From contig JAGCPY010000055.1 of NCBI GenBank assembly GCA_017965425.1, positions 43,476 to 107,475 of the forward strand: a stretch of 64,000 nt of DNA. Direction: 5' to 3'. This stretch comes from Bacteroidaceae bacterium (lineage in GTDB: Bacteria > Bacteroidota > Bacteroidia > Bacteroidales > Bacteroidaceae). Shown in pieces: positions 16,460-25,908 of the stretch. The notes under the pieces were generated by a model, which was not told where the DNA came from, did no database searches, and saw nothing but the letters and a program-made list of their open reading frames with translations. The translations under genes and the position numbers were made by a program. Each line of letters opens with the position of its first letter. The stretch's first letter is position 1.

Positions 16460-17332
16460 ATGTACAGATTATCCGAGTTTTTTTGCCAAGTATTAGGAGT
16501 GCACATGCCAGAGGACTGGAAGTTATTATGTGTGGAGTCAGATGCCGAAAAGACTTTTATGACCAACCAAATGCAGGATTCTTTAGACTGCTATACATTC
16601 ACATTGGTATGCCAAGGCTGGGTCACTATCGTATATAATGGTAAGGAAATGACGCTCAATAGAAACGATCTCTATACTTATACTCCTGGTTTCCTCGTCA
16701 CTATCGTTAGTGCATCAGAGGATTATCATTCTGTTTGCCTCATGGCAGAGGAAGATTTGACTTTAGAGACCCCCGTCGTTCGCAACATTATCCGCGCGGC
16801 TTATTTCCCCTTCGTGGAAATGCAGGAACCCAAGCTGACACTCTCTGAAGATAATGCCGAAAAACTCTGCCGACGAATGAAAGACATTATCGAATGCCAG
16901 CAGAGTGATCACCTCTTCCGTGATGATCTCTTACGCCTACTTTATGCAGCATTCCTGCTTGACCTGCTTAACATTCAGGAACATAGTATTGCCCGGCATC
17001 ATATATCGGAGCGCAGTGAAGAGTTATTCCTTGGTTTCATCCGTTTGTTGCCCCTTCACTTTGCGGAGCACCACGACATACCTTTCTATGCGAATCAACT
17101 CAGTATCACACCTATCTATCTTTCGCGCATTGTCAAGCAAATCACAGGGCGTACAGTTGTTGAATACATCAACCAAATGCTCTTAATGGAAGCCTCATGG
17201 CTGCTGCTAACCACACGTCTCACCATCAACCAGATCGCGGACAGACTCCATTTTTCCAGCCACGCCAGCTTTATCCGCTTTTTCACACGCATGAAAAGTA
17301 TTACTCCAAAGCAATACCGAATGAGAAAATAG
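16460..17332 (+). CDS. AraC/XylS family transcriptional regulator
   Basis: A 290-residue regulator with an N-terminal cupin-like effector domain (QGWVTIVYNGKEMTLNRNDL) and a C-terminal double HTH: FYANQLSITPIYLSRIVKQI and LTINQIADRLHFSSHASFIR, ending in FTRMKSITPKQYRMRK, the typical AraC tail. It is divergent from the ferritin/PPOX/rubredoxin operon with 174 bp between starts, so control of that operon is the obvious hypothesis. It is convergent with the glycosidase gene, whose stop lies 10 bp beyond its own. Confidence 0.93.
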   Translation: MYRLSEFFCQVLGVHMPEDWKLLCVESDAEKTFMTNQMQDSLDCYTFTLVCQGWVTIVYNGKEMTLNRNDLYTYTPGFLVTIVSASEDYHSVCLMAEEDLTLETPVVRNIIRAAYFPFVEMQEPKLTLSEDNAEKLCRRMKDIIECQQSDHLFRDDLLRLLYAAFLLDLLNIQEHSIARHHISERSEELFLGFIRLLPLHFAEHHDIPFYANQLSITPIYLSRIVKQITGRTVVEYINQMLLMEASWLLLTTRLTINQIADRLHFSSHASFIRFFTRMKSITPKQYRMRK

Positions 17333-17342
17333 CAGAAGGAAG

Positions 17343-19577
17343 TTAGAGCTTGAAATATTGGTCACAAAGTTCTTTGACTACGGTAATCTCATCACCCACA
17401 ATGGTGGCAGAAAAAGTGCCATATGAAAAAGGAGCACTTTCGGGAAGGTAAGTGCTGAAAGAACGATTAGTTCCGTTGACAAACGGCCATTCGTAGTCGG
17501 CGAACCAGTTTTGCGGGGTGACACCGTTCTGGAAGAAAGCTTTCCAGCGTGGATAGTAGTAGGAAGCGAGGAGGCCGTTCCACTCGCGGTTGGCGTAGTC
17601 GTGCAGTCCGCCGTTTTCGCATTGCAGGCGATTGCCCCAGGTGGTGAGGAGCATACGGGCGTTCTTCTCGTAGAGGTCGCTCTCGGCTGCGGAACTGCCG
17701 AGCGCACGGGCGGCAGCTGTCCAGCGTCCGAAGCGGAGTTCCGGGCGTGTGCCGAGCAGGCGGTCCTGGTCGAGGATGAGCGCGAGGAAGCGGTTGGTTT
17801 TCTCCTCCACTTCACTTGCTTCTCCTTTCTCATTTGAATCCTTGATTTCATCCAGCAATTCCTTGCCGTGGTCGGCCAGCGCCTGGCGAGTAAGATCTAC
17901 GAGGTCGTAGCGATAGTTGGCGTTGTCCTTCAGCGATTTGCTGACGGACAACATCTCGCGAAGCGCCGTGCGCAGATCCTCGAAATCCCAGTACCATGTG
18001 GAACTGGCCCAACTGCTGACGGTGCCTGGGGTGAGCGACGGCCTCATGAGGAAAACGCTCTCCGTGGTGCCTTGCTGGGCGTCGTTGGGGCATTGGTAGA
18101 TGCCAGAGCCGAGGCGCGTCCATACAGAGTGTATGGTGGCGTAAGCAGGGTCAGACGGCCGCAAGCCATAGCGCATCTTGACATAGTCCGCAATCCACGT
18201 CTGGCGGGTGTAGTCGGCGGATGTCCATGGAAGAGCATAGAGGAGGTCGTAGAGCATAGGATTGTTCTCGATGCCTTCTGGCAAGGCTCCAATGCCCACG
18301 AGCTGGTTGACAGTTTTGTTGTTGCGTGCCTCGTAGAAGCAATTGATGAGACGGTCCAAGCGTCCGAAAAGACCTACGTTGCCGCCGAAATTGGACACCT
18401 GCCCCCACACCCAGTCGTGGTTTTCTCCGCTGGCTGTCGTGTGGTGGCCGCTGCACTCGGTGTCGGCATACTGGTCGCCGTGGAGGTCGAGGATGATGAG
18501 GCGGCCGCGCGGAAGGGTGTGCGTGACGATGGGTGTCGGGTTGTCCTGCCAGTGCTGAGCCACCCAGATGGCCTCGGGGTCGTAGGACGTCAGCGCATCC
18601 CACATCGCCCGGACGGAAGCTTCAGCACTCGTGACGCCTCGCGGCACGCCACCCTCGTGAAAGGGGTCGATGGCGTAGAAGTGGGTCTGGCAGACGTCGC
18701 CGAAGAGTTTCCGGAAAGCAGCGTAGTAGTTGGCGGCGAACTCCTTGAGGCGGTCGGTGTCGTTGACGAAATAAGGACGCACGAAGGAGCACCAGTTGCC
18801 GCCGTTGACGATGTCTGCGGCGGTCCAGTCCTTTCTCTTCGATGGCTCGGCCTGCGTCAGGAAGTCTTTGGGAATCATGCCGACGTAGCCGGGGATGACA
18901 GGCTTCATGCCGAAGTCTTTCATGCGCTGGAAAATCTTGCGCCCCAACGCCTGCTGCTGCGTGTACCAGCTTTCGGGTTGCGGCCCGCCCCACGCCGTGA
19001 GGTTGTTCATGAAGAACCAGCCGTAGTAGGCACTGCCGCACACGAAGCTGTTGACCTCGTCGAGGGTGTAGCCGTAGGTGCCCGTCAGGACTTCTTTCCA
19101 CACACATTCCATGCCCGTGACGGCCAGCGGCATGTTCACGCCGTGCAGCGCCATCCAGTCGAGTTCCTGCTGCCAGCGCTCCCAATCCCAGAAGGCCATC
19201 GAGTAGCTGTAGGTGCAGAAATTGAGGTAGTAGCGCCAATCGACGCTGGCCGTGTGGGTTTCGGCTTCACATGCGGGCAACTTAGAAGGCAGCACACCCG
19301 TCGGTGAGTTCCATGAGATGTCCACGCCAGCGTAGTGCTGCAAGTACCAGTTGATGCCCGTGGCCACGGCGATGTGATCCGAGCCTGTGACCTTGACCTT
19401 CTTGCCGTCGCAGGAAATCGTGAACTGCTGAACGCTGCCACTCATGACCGAGCACTCGAACTTCCTGGCATCGCCGCCCTCCGGCAGAATGCGGCCGAGC
19501 AGGTCGCCTGTCGGGTCAGCCATAAGGGTACTTATCCATACAAAAGCCAGGACTAAAGAGAAGAAGACTCGTTTCAT
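17343..19577 (-). CDS. Alpha-N-acetylglucosaminidase (GH89, NAGLU-type)
   Basis: A 744-residue secreted glycoside hydrolase. The ATG at 19577 begins a signal peptide (MKRVFFSLVLAFVWISTLMA). The NAGLU core includes NFCTYSYSMAFWDWERWQQE, MALHGVNMPLAVTGMECVWK and IDPFHEGGVP, with catalytic Glu candidates in the TGMECVW and DPFHEGG blocks. Family members release terminal alpha-GlcNAc from heparan-type chains or from gastric mucin O-glycans, which fits a mucosal or gut commensal. No SusC/D pair is adjacent, so this is not a classical polysaccharide utilisation locus. It is co-directional with gpsA 14 bp upstream, which may be coincidental. Confidence 0.93.
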   Translation of the reverse strand: MKRVFFSLVLAFVWISTLMADPTGDLLGRILPEGGDARKFECSVMSGSVQQFTISCDGKKVKVTGSDHIAVATGINWYLQHYAGVDISWNSPTGVLPSKLPACEAETHTASVDWRYYLNFCTYSYSMAFWDWERWQQELDWMALHGVNMPLAVTGMECVWKEVLTGTYGYTLDEVNSFVCGSAYYGWFFMNNLTAWGGPQPESWYTQQQALGRKIFQRMKDFGMKPVIPGYVGMIPKDFLTQAEPSKRKDWTAADIVNGGNWCSFVRPYFVNDTDRLKEFAANYYAAFRKLFGDVCQTHFYAIDPFHEGGVPRGVTSAEASVRAMWDALTSYDPEAIWVAQHWQDNPTPIVTHTLPRGRLIILDLHGDQYADTECSGHHTTASGENHDWVWGQVSNFGGNVGLFGRLDRLINCFYEARNNKTVNQLVGIGALPEGIENNPMLYDLLYALPWTSADYTRQTWIADYVKMRYGLRPSDPAYATIHSVWTRLGSGIYQCPNDAQQGTTESVFLMRPSLTPGTVSSWASSTWYWDFEDLRTALREMLSVSKSLKDNANYRYDLVDLTRQALADHGKELLDEIKDSNEKGEASEVEEKTNRFLALILDQDRLLGTRPELRFGRWTAAARALGSSAAESDLYEKNARMLLTTWGNRLQCENGGLHDYANREWNGLLASYYYPRWKAFFQNGVTPQNWFADYEWPFVNGTNRSFSTYLPESAPFSYGTFSATIVGDEITVVKELCDQYFKL

Positions 19578-19591
19578 GAGCTGCAAGAAGA

Positions 19592-20671
19592 TTATCTGAA
19601 GCTGTCGGTGAGGAGCTTGATTTCTATCGTCGGTGCGATGCGCTCATAGAGGATGTTGTAGACGGCGTCGAGGATGGGCATGTTGACGTGCAGGTGGCGG
19701 TTGATTTCCTTCATGCACTTGCACCCGAAGTAGCCCTCGGCAATCATCTCCATCTCTATCTGCGCACTCTTGACGGAGTAGCCTTGCCCTATCATGGTGC
19801 CGAAGATGCGGTTGCGCGAGAACTGGCTGTAGCCGGTGACGATGAGGTCCCCCATGTAGCAGCTCTCGAAGATGCTGCGCTGGATGGGATGCACGGTGGC
19901 AAGGAAGCGGTTCATCTCCTGCAAGGCGTTGGACATGAGCACAGCCTGGAAGTTGTCGCCGTACTTCAGCCCACGGCAGATGCCGGCAGCGATGGCGTAG
20001 ACGTTCTTCAGGACGGAGGCGTATTCTATGCCGATGACGTCGCGGGAAGTCTTCGTCTTGACGTAGCCGGACGCCATCATGTCGGCAAAATCCTCCGCCT
20101 TCTGCTCGTCGGAGCAACCGACGGTGAGATAGGTCAGCCGCCCCAGCGCCACTTCCTCGGCGTGGGAAGGACCTGCGATGACGGCCAGGTTCTCGTCGGG
20201 GACGTTGTACACCTGATGGAAGAACTCCGAGACGCAGAGGTTGTAGTCGGGAACAATGCCCTTGATGGCGGTGACGTTGAACTTGTCGCGCAGGCGCACC
20301 TTCAGCTTTTTCAGATGGCCTGTCAGGTAAGGCGACGGCGTCACCCAGATGAGTGTGTCGCAGTGGTCCACCACCTCGTTGATGTCCGAAGAGAAATGGA
20401 TGCGTCCGACATCGAAGTGTACGCCTGTGAGGTAAGCGGGGTTGTGGCTGAGGCGCTTGAAGTCGTCGATGCGGTCCTGACGGCGCAGGTACCACCAAAT
20501 CTGGTCGTTCTTCTCCAGCATCATCTTCGCGATGGCCGTGGCCCACGAGCCGCCGCCCATGACGGCGATGGAGTAAGACTCACCCTCTGGGGACCCACCC
20601 CCCTGCCCCTCCCTTGCAGGGAGGGGAGTATGATCCTTTGACTGTTTATTTCCGAATCCTAGCATCTGCAA
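19592..20671 (-). CDS. gpsA: Glycerol-3-phosphate dehydrogenase [NAD(P)+] with repeat-encoded N-terminal extension
   Basis: A 359-residue enzyme making sn-glycerol 3-phosphate for phospholipid synthesis. The Rossmann motif MGGGSWATAIAKMM, AIKGIVPDYNL, the GPSHAEEVA block and the catalytic-Lys segment SVLKNVYAIAAGICRGLKYG are intact. GpsA normally begins a few residues before the glycine motif. Here about 34 residues precede it, including KDHTPLPAREGQGGGSPEGE encoded by one arm of a GC-rich palindrome at 20590-20630. No start codon lies between the arm and the conserved region, so the extension is probably translated, starting at 20671 or 20665. It lies 49 bp downstream of lysS on the same strand. 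Confidence 0.95.
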   Translation of the reverse strand: MQMLGFGNKQSKDHTPLPAREGQGGGSPEGESYSIAVMGGGSWATAIAKMMLEKNDQIWWYLRRQDRIDDFKRLSHNPAYLTGVHFDVGRIHFSSDINEVVDHCDTLIWVTPSPYLTGHLKKLKVRLRDKFNVTAIKGIVPDYNLCVSEFFHQVYNVPDENLAVIAGPSHAEEVALGRLTYLTVGCSDEQKAEDFADMMASGYVKTKTSRDVIGIEYASVLKNVYAIAAGICRGLKYGDNFQAVLMSNALQEMNRFLATVHPIQRSIFESCYMGDLIVTGYSQFSRNRIFGTMIGQGYSVKSAQIEMEMIAEGYFGCKCMKEINRHLHVNMPILDAVYNILYERIAPTIEIKLLTDSFR

Positions 20672-20763
20672 TCACAATTAAAATAGAACACTCCTAAAAG
20701 TAGCTATTCTTGACAGGTAACTACTCCCCGCCCAACGAGGGAGGGGCTGGGGGGAGGGTTCTT
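20590..20763. repeat. Family-1 composite palindromic element spanning the lysS/gpsA junction
   Basis: The left arm contains a perfect CCCCTCCC (20606-20613) / GGGAGGGG (20619-20626) hairpin and lies in the gpsA N-terminal codons. The right arm (20724-20763, CCCCGCCC ... GGGAGGGGCTGGGGGGAGGG) encodes the last lysS codons. The arms are inverted copies of each other, 93 bp apart, and the gpsA start codon sits between them. Confidence 0.75.
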
Positions 20764-22529
20764 TCCAATTCTGCTACGCTCGGCTTTTCAATGTCCAGCT
20801 TGTACTTCTTGATGACCTCTCCAATCTGCTGCTGCACCTTCTGCGCCTTCTGTCCGGCAAGGTCGCTGACGAGGTTGTAGCCGCACTTATAGAGTATAGG
20901 TACTATCTCCTCGGAGAAACCGAGAGCCGTGAACGCCTCGGGCTTGTCCTTGGGGATGCGCTTCTCAGGCTTCATCTGCGGGAAGAGCATGATCTCCCCG
21001 ATGGCGAACTTGCCCGTCATGAGCATGGCGAGGCGGTCGATGCCGATGCCGATGCCGCTGGTGGGGGGCATACCGTATTGCAGGGCGCGCAGGAAATCGT
21101 GGTCGATGATCATGGCTTCGTCATCGCCCTTGGCGGCCAGCCGCATCTGCTCCTTGAAGCGCTCCTCCTGGTCGATGGGGTCGTTGAGTTCGGAGTAGGC
21201 GTTGGCCAGCTCCTTGCCGTTCACCATCAGCTCGAAGCGCTCGGTGAGGCCGGGTTTGCTGCGGTGCATCTTGGTGAGCGGTGACATCTCCACGGGGTAG
21301 TCGATGATGAAGGTGGGTTGGATGTAACTGCCCTCGCAGAACTCACCAAAGAGCTCATCGATGAGCTTGCCCTTGCCCATCGTCTCGTCCACCTCCATGC
21401 CTTTCTCCTTGCAGAAGGCACGAATCTCTTCCTCGCTCTTGCCGGTGCAGTCGAAGCCTGTCTTTTCCTGAATCGCTTCCAGGATGGGCAGACGACGGTA
21501 GGGAGCTTTGAAACTGATGACGTTGCCGTCAATCTCCACTTCCGGCTTGCCGTTGACGGCGGTGCAGATTTCCTCCAGCATCCGCTCGGTGAACGACATC
21601 ATCCAGTTGTAGTCCTTGTACGAGACATACAACTCCATGCAGGTGAACTCCGGATTATGCGTCTTGTCCATGCCCTCGTTGCGGAAGTTCTTGCCCATCT
21701 CATACACGCCCTCGAAGCCGCCCACGATGAGGCGCTTCAGGTAGAGTTCCGTCGCGATGCGCATGTACATATCTTGATTCAGCGCGTTGAAGTGGGTGAT
21801 GAATGGACGTGCTGTGGCGCCTCCTGCAATCATCTGCAGGATGGGTGTCTCCACTTCGGTGTAACCGGCCTCGTCGAGGATGCGGCGCATCGTGCGGATG
21901 ATGGTGGCGCGCTTCAAGAAGGTTTCCTTGACACCGGCGTTCACGATGAGGTCCACATAACGCTGACGATAGCGCAGCTCGGGGTCGTCGAAGGAATCAT
22001 ACACGTTGCCCTCGGAATCCGTCTTCACGATGGGCAGCGGCTTCAGGCTCTTGCTCAGCAGCGTCATCTCCATGACATGCACGCTGATCTCACCAGTCTT
22101 CGTGCGGAAGACATAACCCTTCACGCCGATGAAGTCGCCCAGGTCCAGGAGTTTCTTGAACACCACGTTGTACAGATCCTTGTTCTCGTCCGGACAGATG
22201 GCATCGCGCTGCACATACACCTGAATCCTTCCCTTACTATCCTGCAACTCCGCGAAACCGGCCTTGCCCATGATGCGTTTGCTCATGACGCGACCGGCGA
22301 TGCTCACGACGGGGCTGTTCTCGGGTGTCGCCGTCTCGCGCACATCATTGCCTTCCTCGTCCTTTCCTACGACGGGCAGGTCAACGAAGCTGCTGATGAT
22401 ATCTGTGCTCCAAGAGGTGACAGGGTATTCCGCTGCGGGGTAAGGCTCAATGCCCATATCGCGCAGCGCCTGCATATTCTGACGACGAACAATCTCCTGT
22501 TCGCTCAACTCAAGTACTTTCAAATCCAT
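20721..22529 (-). CDS. lysS: Lysyl-tRNA synthetase, class II
   Basis: A 602-residue aminoacyl-tRNA synthetase charging tRNA-Lys. The start is at 22529 (MDLKVLELSEQEIVRRQNMQ). The OB-fold anticodon domain (SIAGRVMSKRIMGKAGFAEL) is followed by the class II catalytic core: motif 2 FRNEGMDKTHNPEFTCMELY and motif 3 GIGIGIDRLAMLMTG. After the catalytic core there is an extra ~80-residue C-terminal region (LGFSEEIVPILYKCGYNLVS) seen in Bacteroidales LysRS. The last residues, ERTLPPAPPSLGGE, come from the palindromic element at 20724-20763 and are absent from ordinary LysRS. Confidence 0.97.
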   Translation of the reverse strand: MDLKVLELSEQEIVRRQNMQALRDMGIEPYPAAEYPVTSWSTDIISSFVDLPVVGKDEEGNDVRETATPENSPVVSIAGRVMSKRIMGKAGFAELQDSKGRIQVYVQRDAICPDENKDLYNVVFKKLLDLGDFIGVKGYVFRTKTGEISVHVMEMTLLSKSLKPLPIVKTDSEGNVYDSFDDPELRYRQRYVDLIVNAGVKETFLKRATIIRTMRRILDEAGYTEVETPILQMIAGGATARPFITHFNALNQDMYMRIATELYLKRLIVGGFEGVYEMGKNFRNEGMDKTHNPEFTCMELYVSYKDYNWMMSFTERMLEEICTAVNGKPEVEIDGNVISFKAPYRRLPILEAIQEKTGFDCTGKSEEEIRAFCKEKGMEVDETMGKGKLIDELFGEFCEGSYIQPTFIIDYPVEMSPLTKMHRSKPGLTERFELMVNGKELANAYSELNDPIDQEERFKEQMRLAAKGDDEAMIIDHDFLRALQYGMPPTSGIGIGIDRLAMLMTGKFAIGEIMLFPQMKPEKRIPKDKPEAFTALGFSEEIVPILYKCGYNLVSDLAGQKAQKVQQQIGEVIKKYKLDIEKPSVAELERTLPPAPPSLGGE

Positions 22530-22560
22530 GATACTTCTATAATCTAATGTTATTCCGCTG

Positions 22561-22568
22561 CAAAGATA
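22561..22568 (-). promoter_or_regulatory. -7 box for lysS
   Basis: CAAAGATA is the reverse complement of TATCTTTG, 31 bp upstream of the lysS ATG. No clear -33 TTTG at 19-21 bp was found. Confidence 0.5.
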
Positions 22569-22643
22569 CAACAAAATTTCGATTCGCAGAGCCTCGGTGC
22601 ATATATTTTAGCTATCTTTCACATAGAAAGGGAGAGCCCGGCC

Positions 22644-23543
22644 TCACCCCTGCCTGAAATCCAACGGCGTCATGCCTGTGAGACGGCGGAAATATTTCGA
22701 GAAAAAGGAGGGGTTCGCAAAGTGAAATTCCTCGGCAAGTTGCGAGGCAGACTTTTCGGTGTGCCGTAATTCTATCTTGATACGTGTGACCAGAGCGCGG
22801 TCTATCCAATCCTTGGCTGTGGTGCCACTGGTCTGACGCACGACGGTGCTGAGATAGCGCTCAGTAAGGCACATACGGGTGGCATAATAACTGATTTGAT
22901 GTTGCTCACGACAATGCAGATTGACAAGCTGTATGAAGCGGTCGAAAATGGTTTGCTCGCGTGAACGGGCCAACGACTGTTGATCGGCCTGGCGTCGGAA
23001 CAGATGGTCGTAGTATTGCATCAAGGCGCCCACAAGGGATGACACAGTGGGCATATCGAAGTCGGGCTGGTGTGCAAGCTCCCAAACACATTGGAGGATA
23101 TCGGATGCCACGTTCAGCTCCGCGCTGCTCACCTGGAGCTGAAAATCGCGCACCTGCCCGTTGAAGGCCGACGGCCATTGGCCTGAGGCAAAGGGCATAG
23201 GGAAAGTGGAGAAGAGGCCGATACCATAGATTTCCAGATCGCTGCTAAAGCGGAGAGGGGTGATGATGGTGCCGGGGCCGATATAGACAAGCGCCGGTGC
23301 GCTGATGTGATGGTCAACCAGATTGAAGTTGATGTCACCCTCACCGCGGATGACGATGCCAAAGCGATGATCATTGATGATGAACGGCGGCTCCTGCTGC
23401 ATGATGAAGCGGAAGGGCTCCGGTGCGCCGTGGAGGATTCCAAAAGCCGGACTGAGATAGAGATGCTCGCGCAAGTGCTCCAGATGAGGACCCAGGATGT
23501 CTCTGATCCCGGACAAATCCATTAGACGGGGTCGTTTGCTCAT
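22644..23543 (-). CDS. AraC family transcriptional regulator, divergent from the efflux operon
   Basis: A 299-residue regulator. I start it at 23543 (MSKRPRLMDLSGIRDILGPH), just after its -7 box; the longer frame to 23651 runs through the promoter region. The N-terminal sensing domain includes FIINDHRFGIVIRGEGDINF. The C-terminal HTH pair is ISYYATRMCLTERYLSTVVR and SASQLAEEFHFANPSFFSKY, ending in FRRLTGMTPLDFRQG. It is divergently transcribed from the TolC/HlyD/ABC export genes and is the likely local regulator of them. The C-terminal end lies 114 bp from the lysS start. Confidence 0.92.
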   Translation of the reverse strand: MSKRPRLMDLSGIRDILGPHLEHLREHLYLSPAFGILHGAPEPFRFIMQQEPPFIINDHRFGIVIRGEGDINFNLVDHHISAPALVYIGPGTIITPLRFSSDLEIYGIGLFSTFPMPFASGQWPSAFNGQVRDFQLQVSSAELNVASDILQCVWELAHQPDFDMPTVSSLVGALMQYYDHLFRRQADQQSLARSREQTIFDRFIQLVNLHCREQHQISYYATRMCLTERYLSTVVRQTSGTTAKDWIDRALVTRIKIELRHTEKSASQLAEEFHFANPSFFSKYFRRLTGMTPLDFRQG

Positions 23544-23565
23544 ACTTTTTATTGTTATTCGAACG

Positions 23566-23678
23566 CAAAGGTAATACTTTCTTGGGTAAAAATATCCTTT
23601 TCTGAGATGAATCTTACAAAAAGGACATTTTTCTTGCCAATAAGATAACAATCATTCTAAATACTCGCCATACCTTTG
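23566..23678. promoter_or_regulatory. Divergent promoter region between araC-type regulator and tolC-type gene
   Basis: CAAAGGTA (23566-23573) faces the regulator, 22 bp from its ATG. TACCTTTG (23671-23678) faces the outer-membrane channel gene, 30 bp from its ATG. -33 boxes are not clear. The ~95 bp between the two -7 boxes is AT-rich and would hold regulator sites, but no unambiguous repeat was found there. Confidence 0.5.
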
Positions 23679-23708
23679 CAGCGGAAAAAGAAATCATTGA
23701 ATACAACT

Positions 23709-24989
23709 ATGAAACAAAAACTATTGTTTTTATCACTGCTCGTCTGCGCTCACGCCTTCGTGGCGGCACAGACGATCGAGGAGTGTCAGCAGGCTGCCGA
23801 ACGGAACTATCCGCTGATAGCGCAGTACGACCTCATCCAGAAGACTACGGACTTGACGATAGCCAATATCCAGAAGGGATGGCTGCCGCAAATTACGGCT
23901 TCGGCACAGGCAACCTACCAGAGCGACGTGACTGCCTGGCCTGATGCCATGAAGAACATGATGCAACAGATGGGGCTGAACATGCAGGGCTTGAAGAAAG
24001 ACCAGTATCGCATTGGCATCGATGTACAGCAGACGGTGTTCGACGGCTTTGCCATCAAGACGCAGAAGGCCGTAGCTCGCGAGCAGGGAAAGGTGCAAGC
24101 AGCACAGAATGAGGTGAATATATATAATGTTCGCCAGCGCGTGAACGAGATGTACTTCTCTCTCCTACTGCTCGACAAGCAGATTCAGCTCAACCGCAAC
24201 CTGCAGCAACAGCTAAGCGGCAACGAACAGAAGCTGGCTTCAATGGTGAAGAACGGCACTGCAGCAGAGAGCGACCTGCAGAACGTGAAGGCCGAGCGAC
24301 TGAACGTGGAACAAAAGCTTGTCAGTTTGGCATCGCAGCAGCGGATGCTCCAGATTATGCTTTCTACGTTCTGCGGCATGGAGGTGAAGGAGGTGCAGAA
24401 GCCATCCCTGTCGGCTGCAGCGTCGCAACATGCAGGTAACTTGCGCCCTGAGCTGAAGGCTTTGGATGCGCAATTGGGGCTGATTAACGCACAGGAGAAG
24501 GCGCTCAATGCAGCACTGCTGCCCAAGCTGGGTGTTTTTGCTCAAGGCTTCTACGGCTACCCGGGCTACAATATGTTTGAGGACATGATGAGCCATCGCT
24601 GGAGCCTCAACGGGATGATAGGAGCACGGCTGACGTGGAACATCGGGAGCCACTACACCCGCAAGAATGACAAGGCAAAACTACGCGTGCAACGCGAAAT
24701 GACGGAGACGAACCGCAACGTGTTCCTCTTCAACAACAACCTGGAACAGATTCAGCAGAACGAGGACATCAGCCGCTACCGCCAGTTGATGGCGAACGAC
24801 GAGGAGATTGTAGCGCTGCGCTCTGAGGTGCGGAAGGCTGCCGAGTCAAAACTCTCACACGGCATCATTGATGTCAACGACCTCGTGCGCGAAATCAATG
24901 CCGAGAACGCCGCACGCGTGCAGCAGTCGATACACGAGATTGAAATGCTGAAGGAAATCTACGATAACAAGTTCACGACAAACAATTAA
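23709..24989 (+). CDS. TolC family outer membrane efflux channel
   Basis: A 426-residue protein from the ATG at 23709 (MKQKLLFLSLLVCAHAFVAA, a signal peptide). Long helical stretches carry the duplicated TolC repeat (TIEECQQAAERNYPLIAQYD near the N-terminus; LRPELKALDAQLGLINAQEK in the second half). It forms the outer-membrane exit duct for a tripartite exporter. The HlyD-type adaptor starts 4 bp after its stop and three ABC genes follow, so the five genes encode one complete export machine. Confidence 0.93.
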   Translation: MKQKLLFLSLLVCAHAFVAAQTIEECQQAAERNYPLIAQYDLIQKTTDLTIANIQKGWLPQITASAQATYQSDVTAWPDAMKNMMQQMGLNMQGLKKDQYRIGIDVQQTVFDGFAIKTQKAVAREQGKVQAAQNEVNIYNVRQRVNEMYFSLLLLDKQIQLNRNLQQQLSGNEQKLASMVKNGTAAESDLQNVKAERLNVEQKLVSLASQQRMLQIMLSTFCGMEVKEVQKPSLSAAASQHAGNLRPELKALDAQLGLINAQEKALNAALLPKLGVFAQGFYGYPGYNMFEDMMSHRWSLNGMIGARLTWNIGSHYTRKNDKAKLRVQREMTETNRNVFLFNNNLEQIQQNEDISRYRQLMANDEEIVALRSEVRKAAESKLSHGIIDVNDLVREINAENAARVQQSIHEIEMLKEIYDNKFTTNN

Positions 24990-24993
24990 GGTT

Positions 24994-25893
24994 ATGAGAA
25001 AAATATATCTACTGGCAGGCATTGCCCTGCTGACAGCCGCTTGCGGCAACAACGAGAAAATGTACGACGCCACGGGCGTATTCGAGGCCACGGAGACGAC
25101 GGTGTTTGCTGAGCAAAACGGCACACTGCTGACATTCAGCGTCGAAGAAGGCGACAACATCAAAGCCGGCGCCGAGGTAGGAATCATCGACACCACCCAG
25201 ACATGGCTTAAAATCCAACAGCTCGGAGCAACGAAGCAAGTCTATCAAAGCCAGAAGCCCGACATGGAACGCCAGATAGCGGCCACACGCCAGCAGCTGG
25301 CCAAGGCGCAGCAGGACGAGCAACGCTATCGCGAGCTGGTGGCCGACGGTGCAGCACCGTCGAAGTTGCTGGATGACGCCGCCAATCAGGTGAAGGTGCT
25401 GCAAAAGCAGTTGGACGCACAGGTCAGCACGCTGAACACCCAGCTCTCAACGCTCAACTCGCAGCTTTCCACGGCCGACGTGCAGATCGACCAACTGCGC
25501 GACCAGCTGCGCAAGTGCCACATCCTGGCGCCCACAAAGGGAACGGTACTGGAGAAATACACGGAGCGAGGCGAGTTTGTAGCCATCGGCAAGCCGCTGT
25601 TCAAGATCGCAGATACCGAGGAGATGTACCTGCGGGCTTACGTCACTTCGGCACAGCTTCAACAGATTAAGCTCGGACAGAAGGTGAAGCTGTTTGCCGA
25701 CTACGGCGACGGCCAGCGAAAGGCTTACGACGGCACCATCTCATGGATCTCCTCGCGCTCGGAATTCACACCCAAGACCATCCTCACCGACGATGAGCGT
25801 GCCGACTTGGTGTATGCCGTGAAAATCGCCTTCAAGAACGACGGCTACGTGAAGATAGGGATGTACGGCGAGGTCGTATTCAGTGAAAAGTAA
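24994..25893 (+). CDS. HlyD/YbhG-type periplasmic adaptor lipoprotein
   Basis: A 299-residue membrane-fusion protein. The N-terminal signal ends in lipobox LTAAC (Cys about residue 17). A biotinyl-lipoyl half-motif (GTLLTFSVEEGDNIKAGAEV) is followed by a coiled-coil hairpin rich in Gln (about 70-165) and the second half-motif ILAPTKGTVLEKYTERGEFV. It bridges the ABC-2 permeases and the TolC-like channel. Part of the hairpin consists of near-repeats (STLNTQLSTLNSQLST), encoded by a short tandem DNA repeat near 25430-25475. Confidence 0.93.
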   Translation: MRKIYLLAGIALLTAACGNNEKMYDATGVFEATETTVFAEQNGTLLTFSVEEGDNIKAGAEVGIIDTTQTWLKIQQLGATKQVYQSQKPDMERQIAATRQQLAKAQQDEQRYRELVADGAAPSKLLDDAANQVKVLQKQLDAQVSTLNTQLSTLNSQLSTADVQIDQLRDQLRKCHILAPTKGTVLEKYTERGEFVAIGKPLFKIADTEEMYLRAYVTSAQLQQIKLGQKVKLFADYGDGQRKAYDGTISWISSRSEFTPKTILTDDERADLVYAVKIAFKNDGYVKIGMYGEVVFSEK

Positions 25894-25908
25894 AAAAACA
25901 ACTCCGAT

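Noticed and set aside
17868-19307. 479-codon open frame antisense to the GH89 gene
   Set aside because: It mirrors a well-supported glycosidase gene and shows no domain or promoter.
21318-22547. 409-codon open frame antisense to lysS
   Set aside because: LysRS motifs 2 and 3 on the minus strand settle the coding strand.
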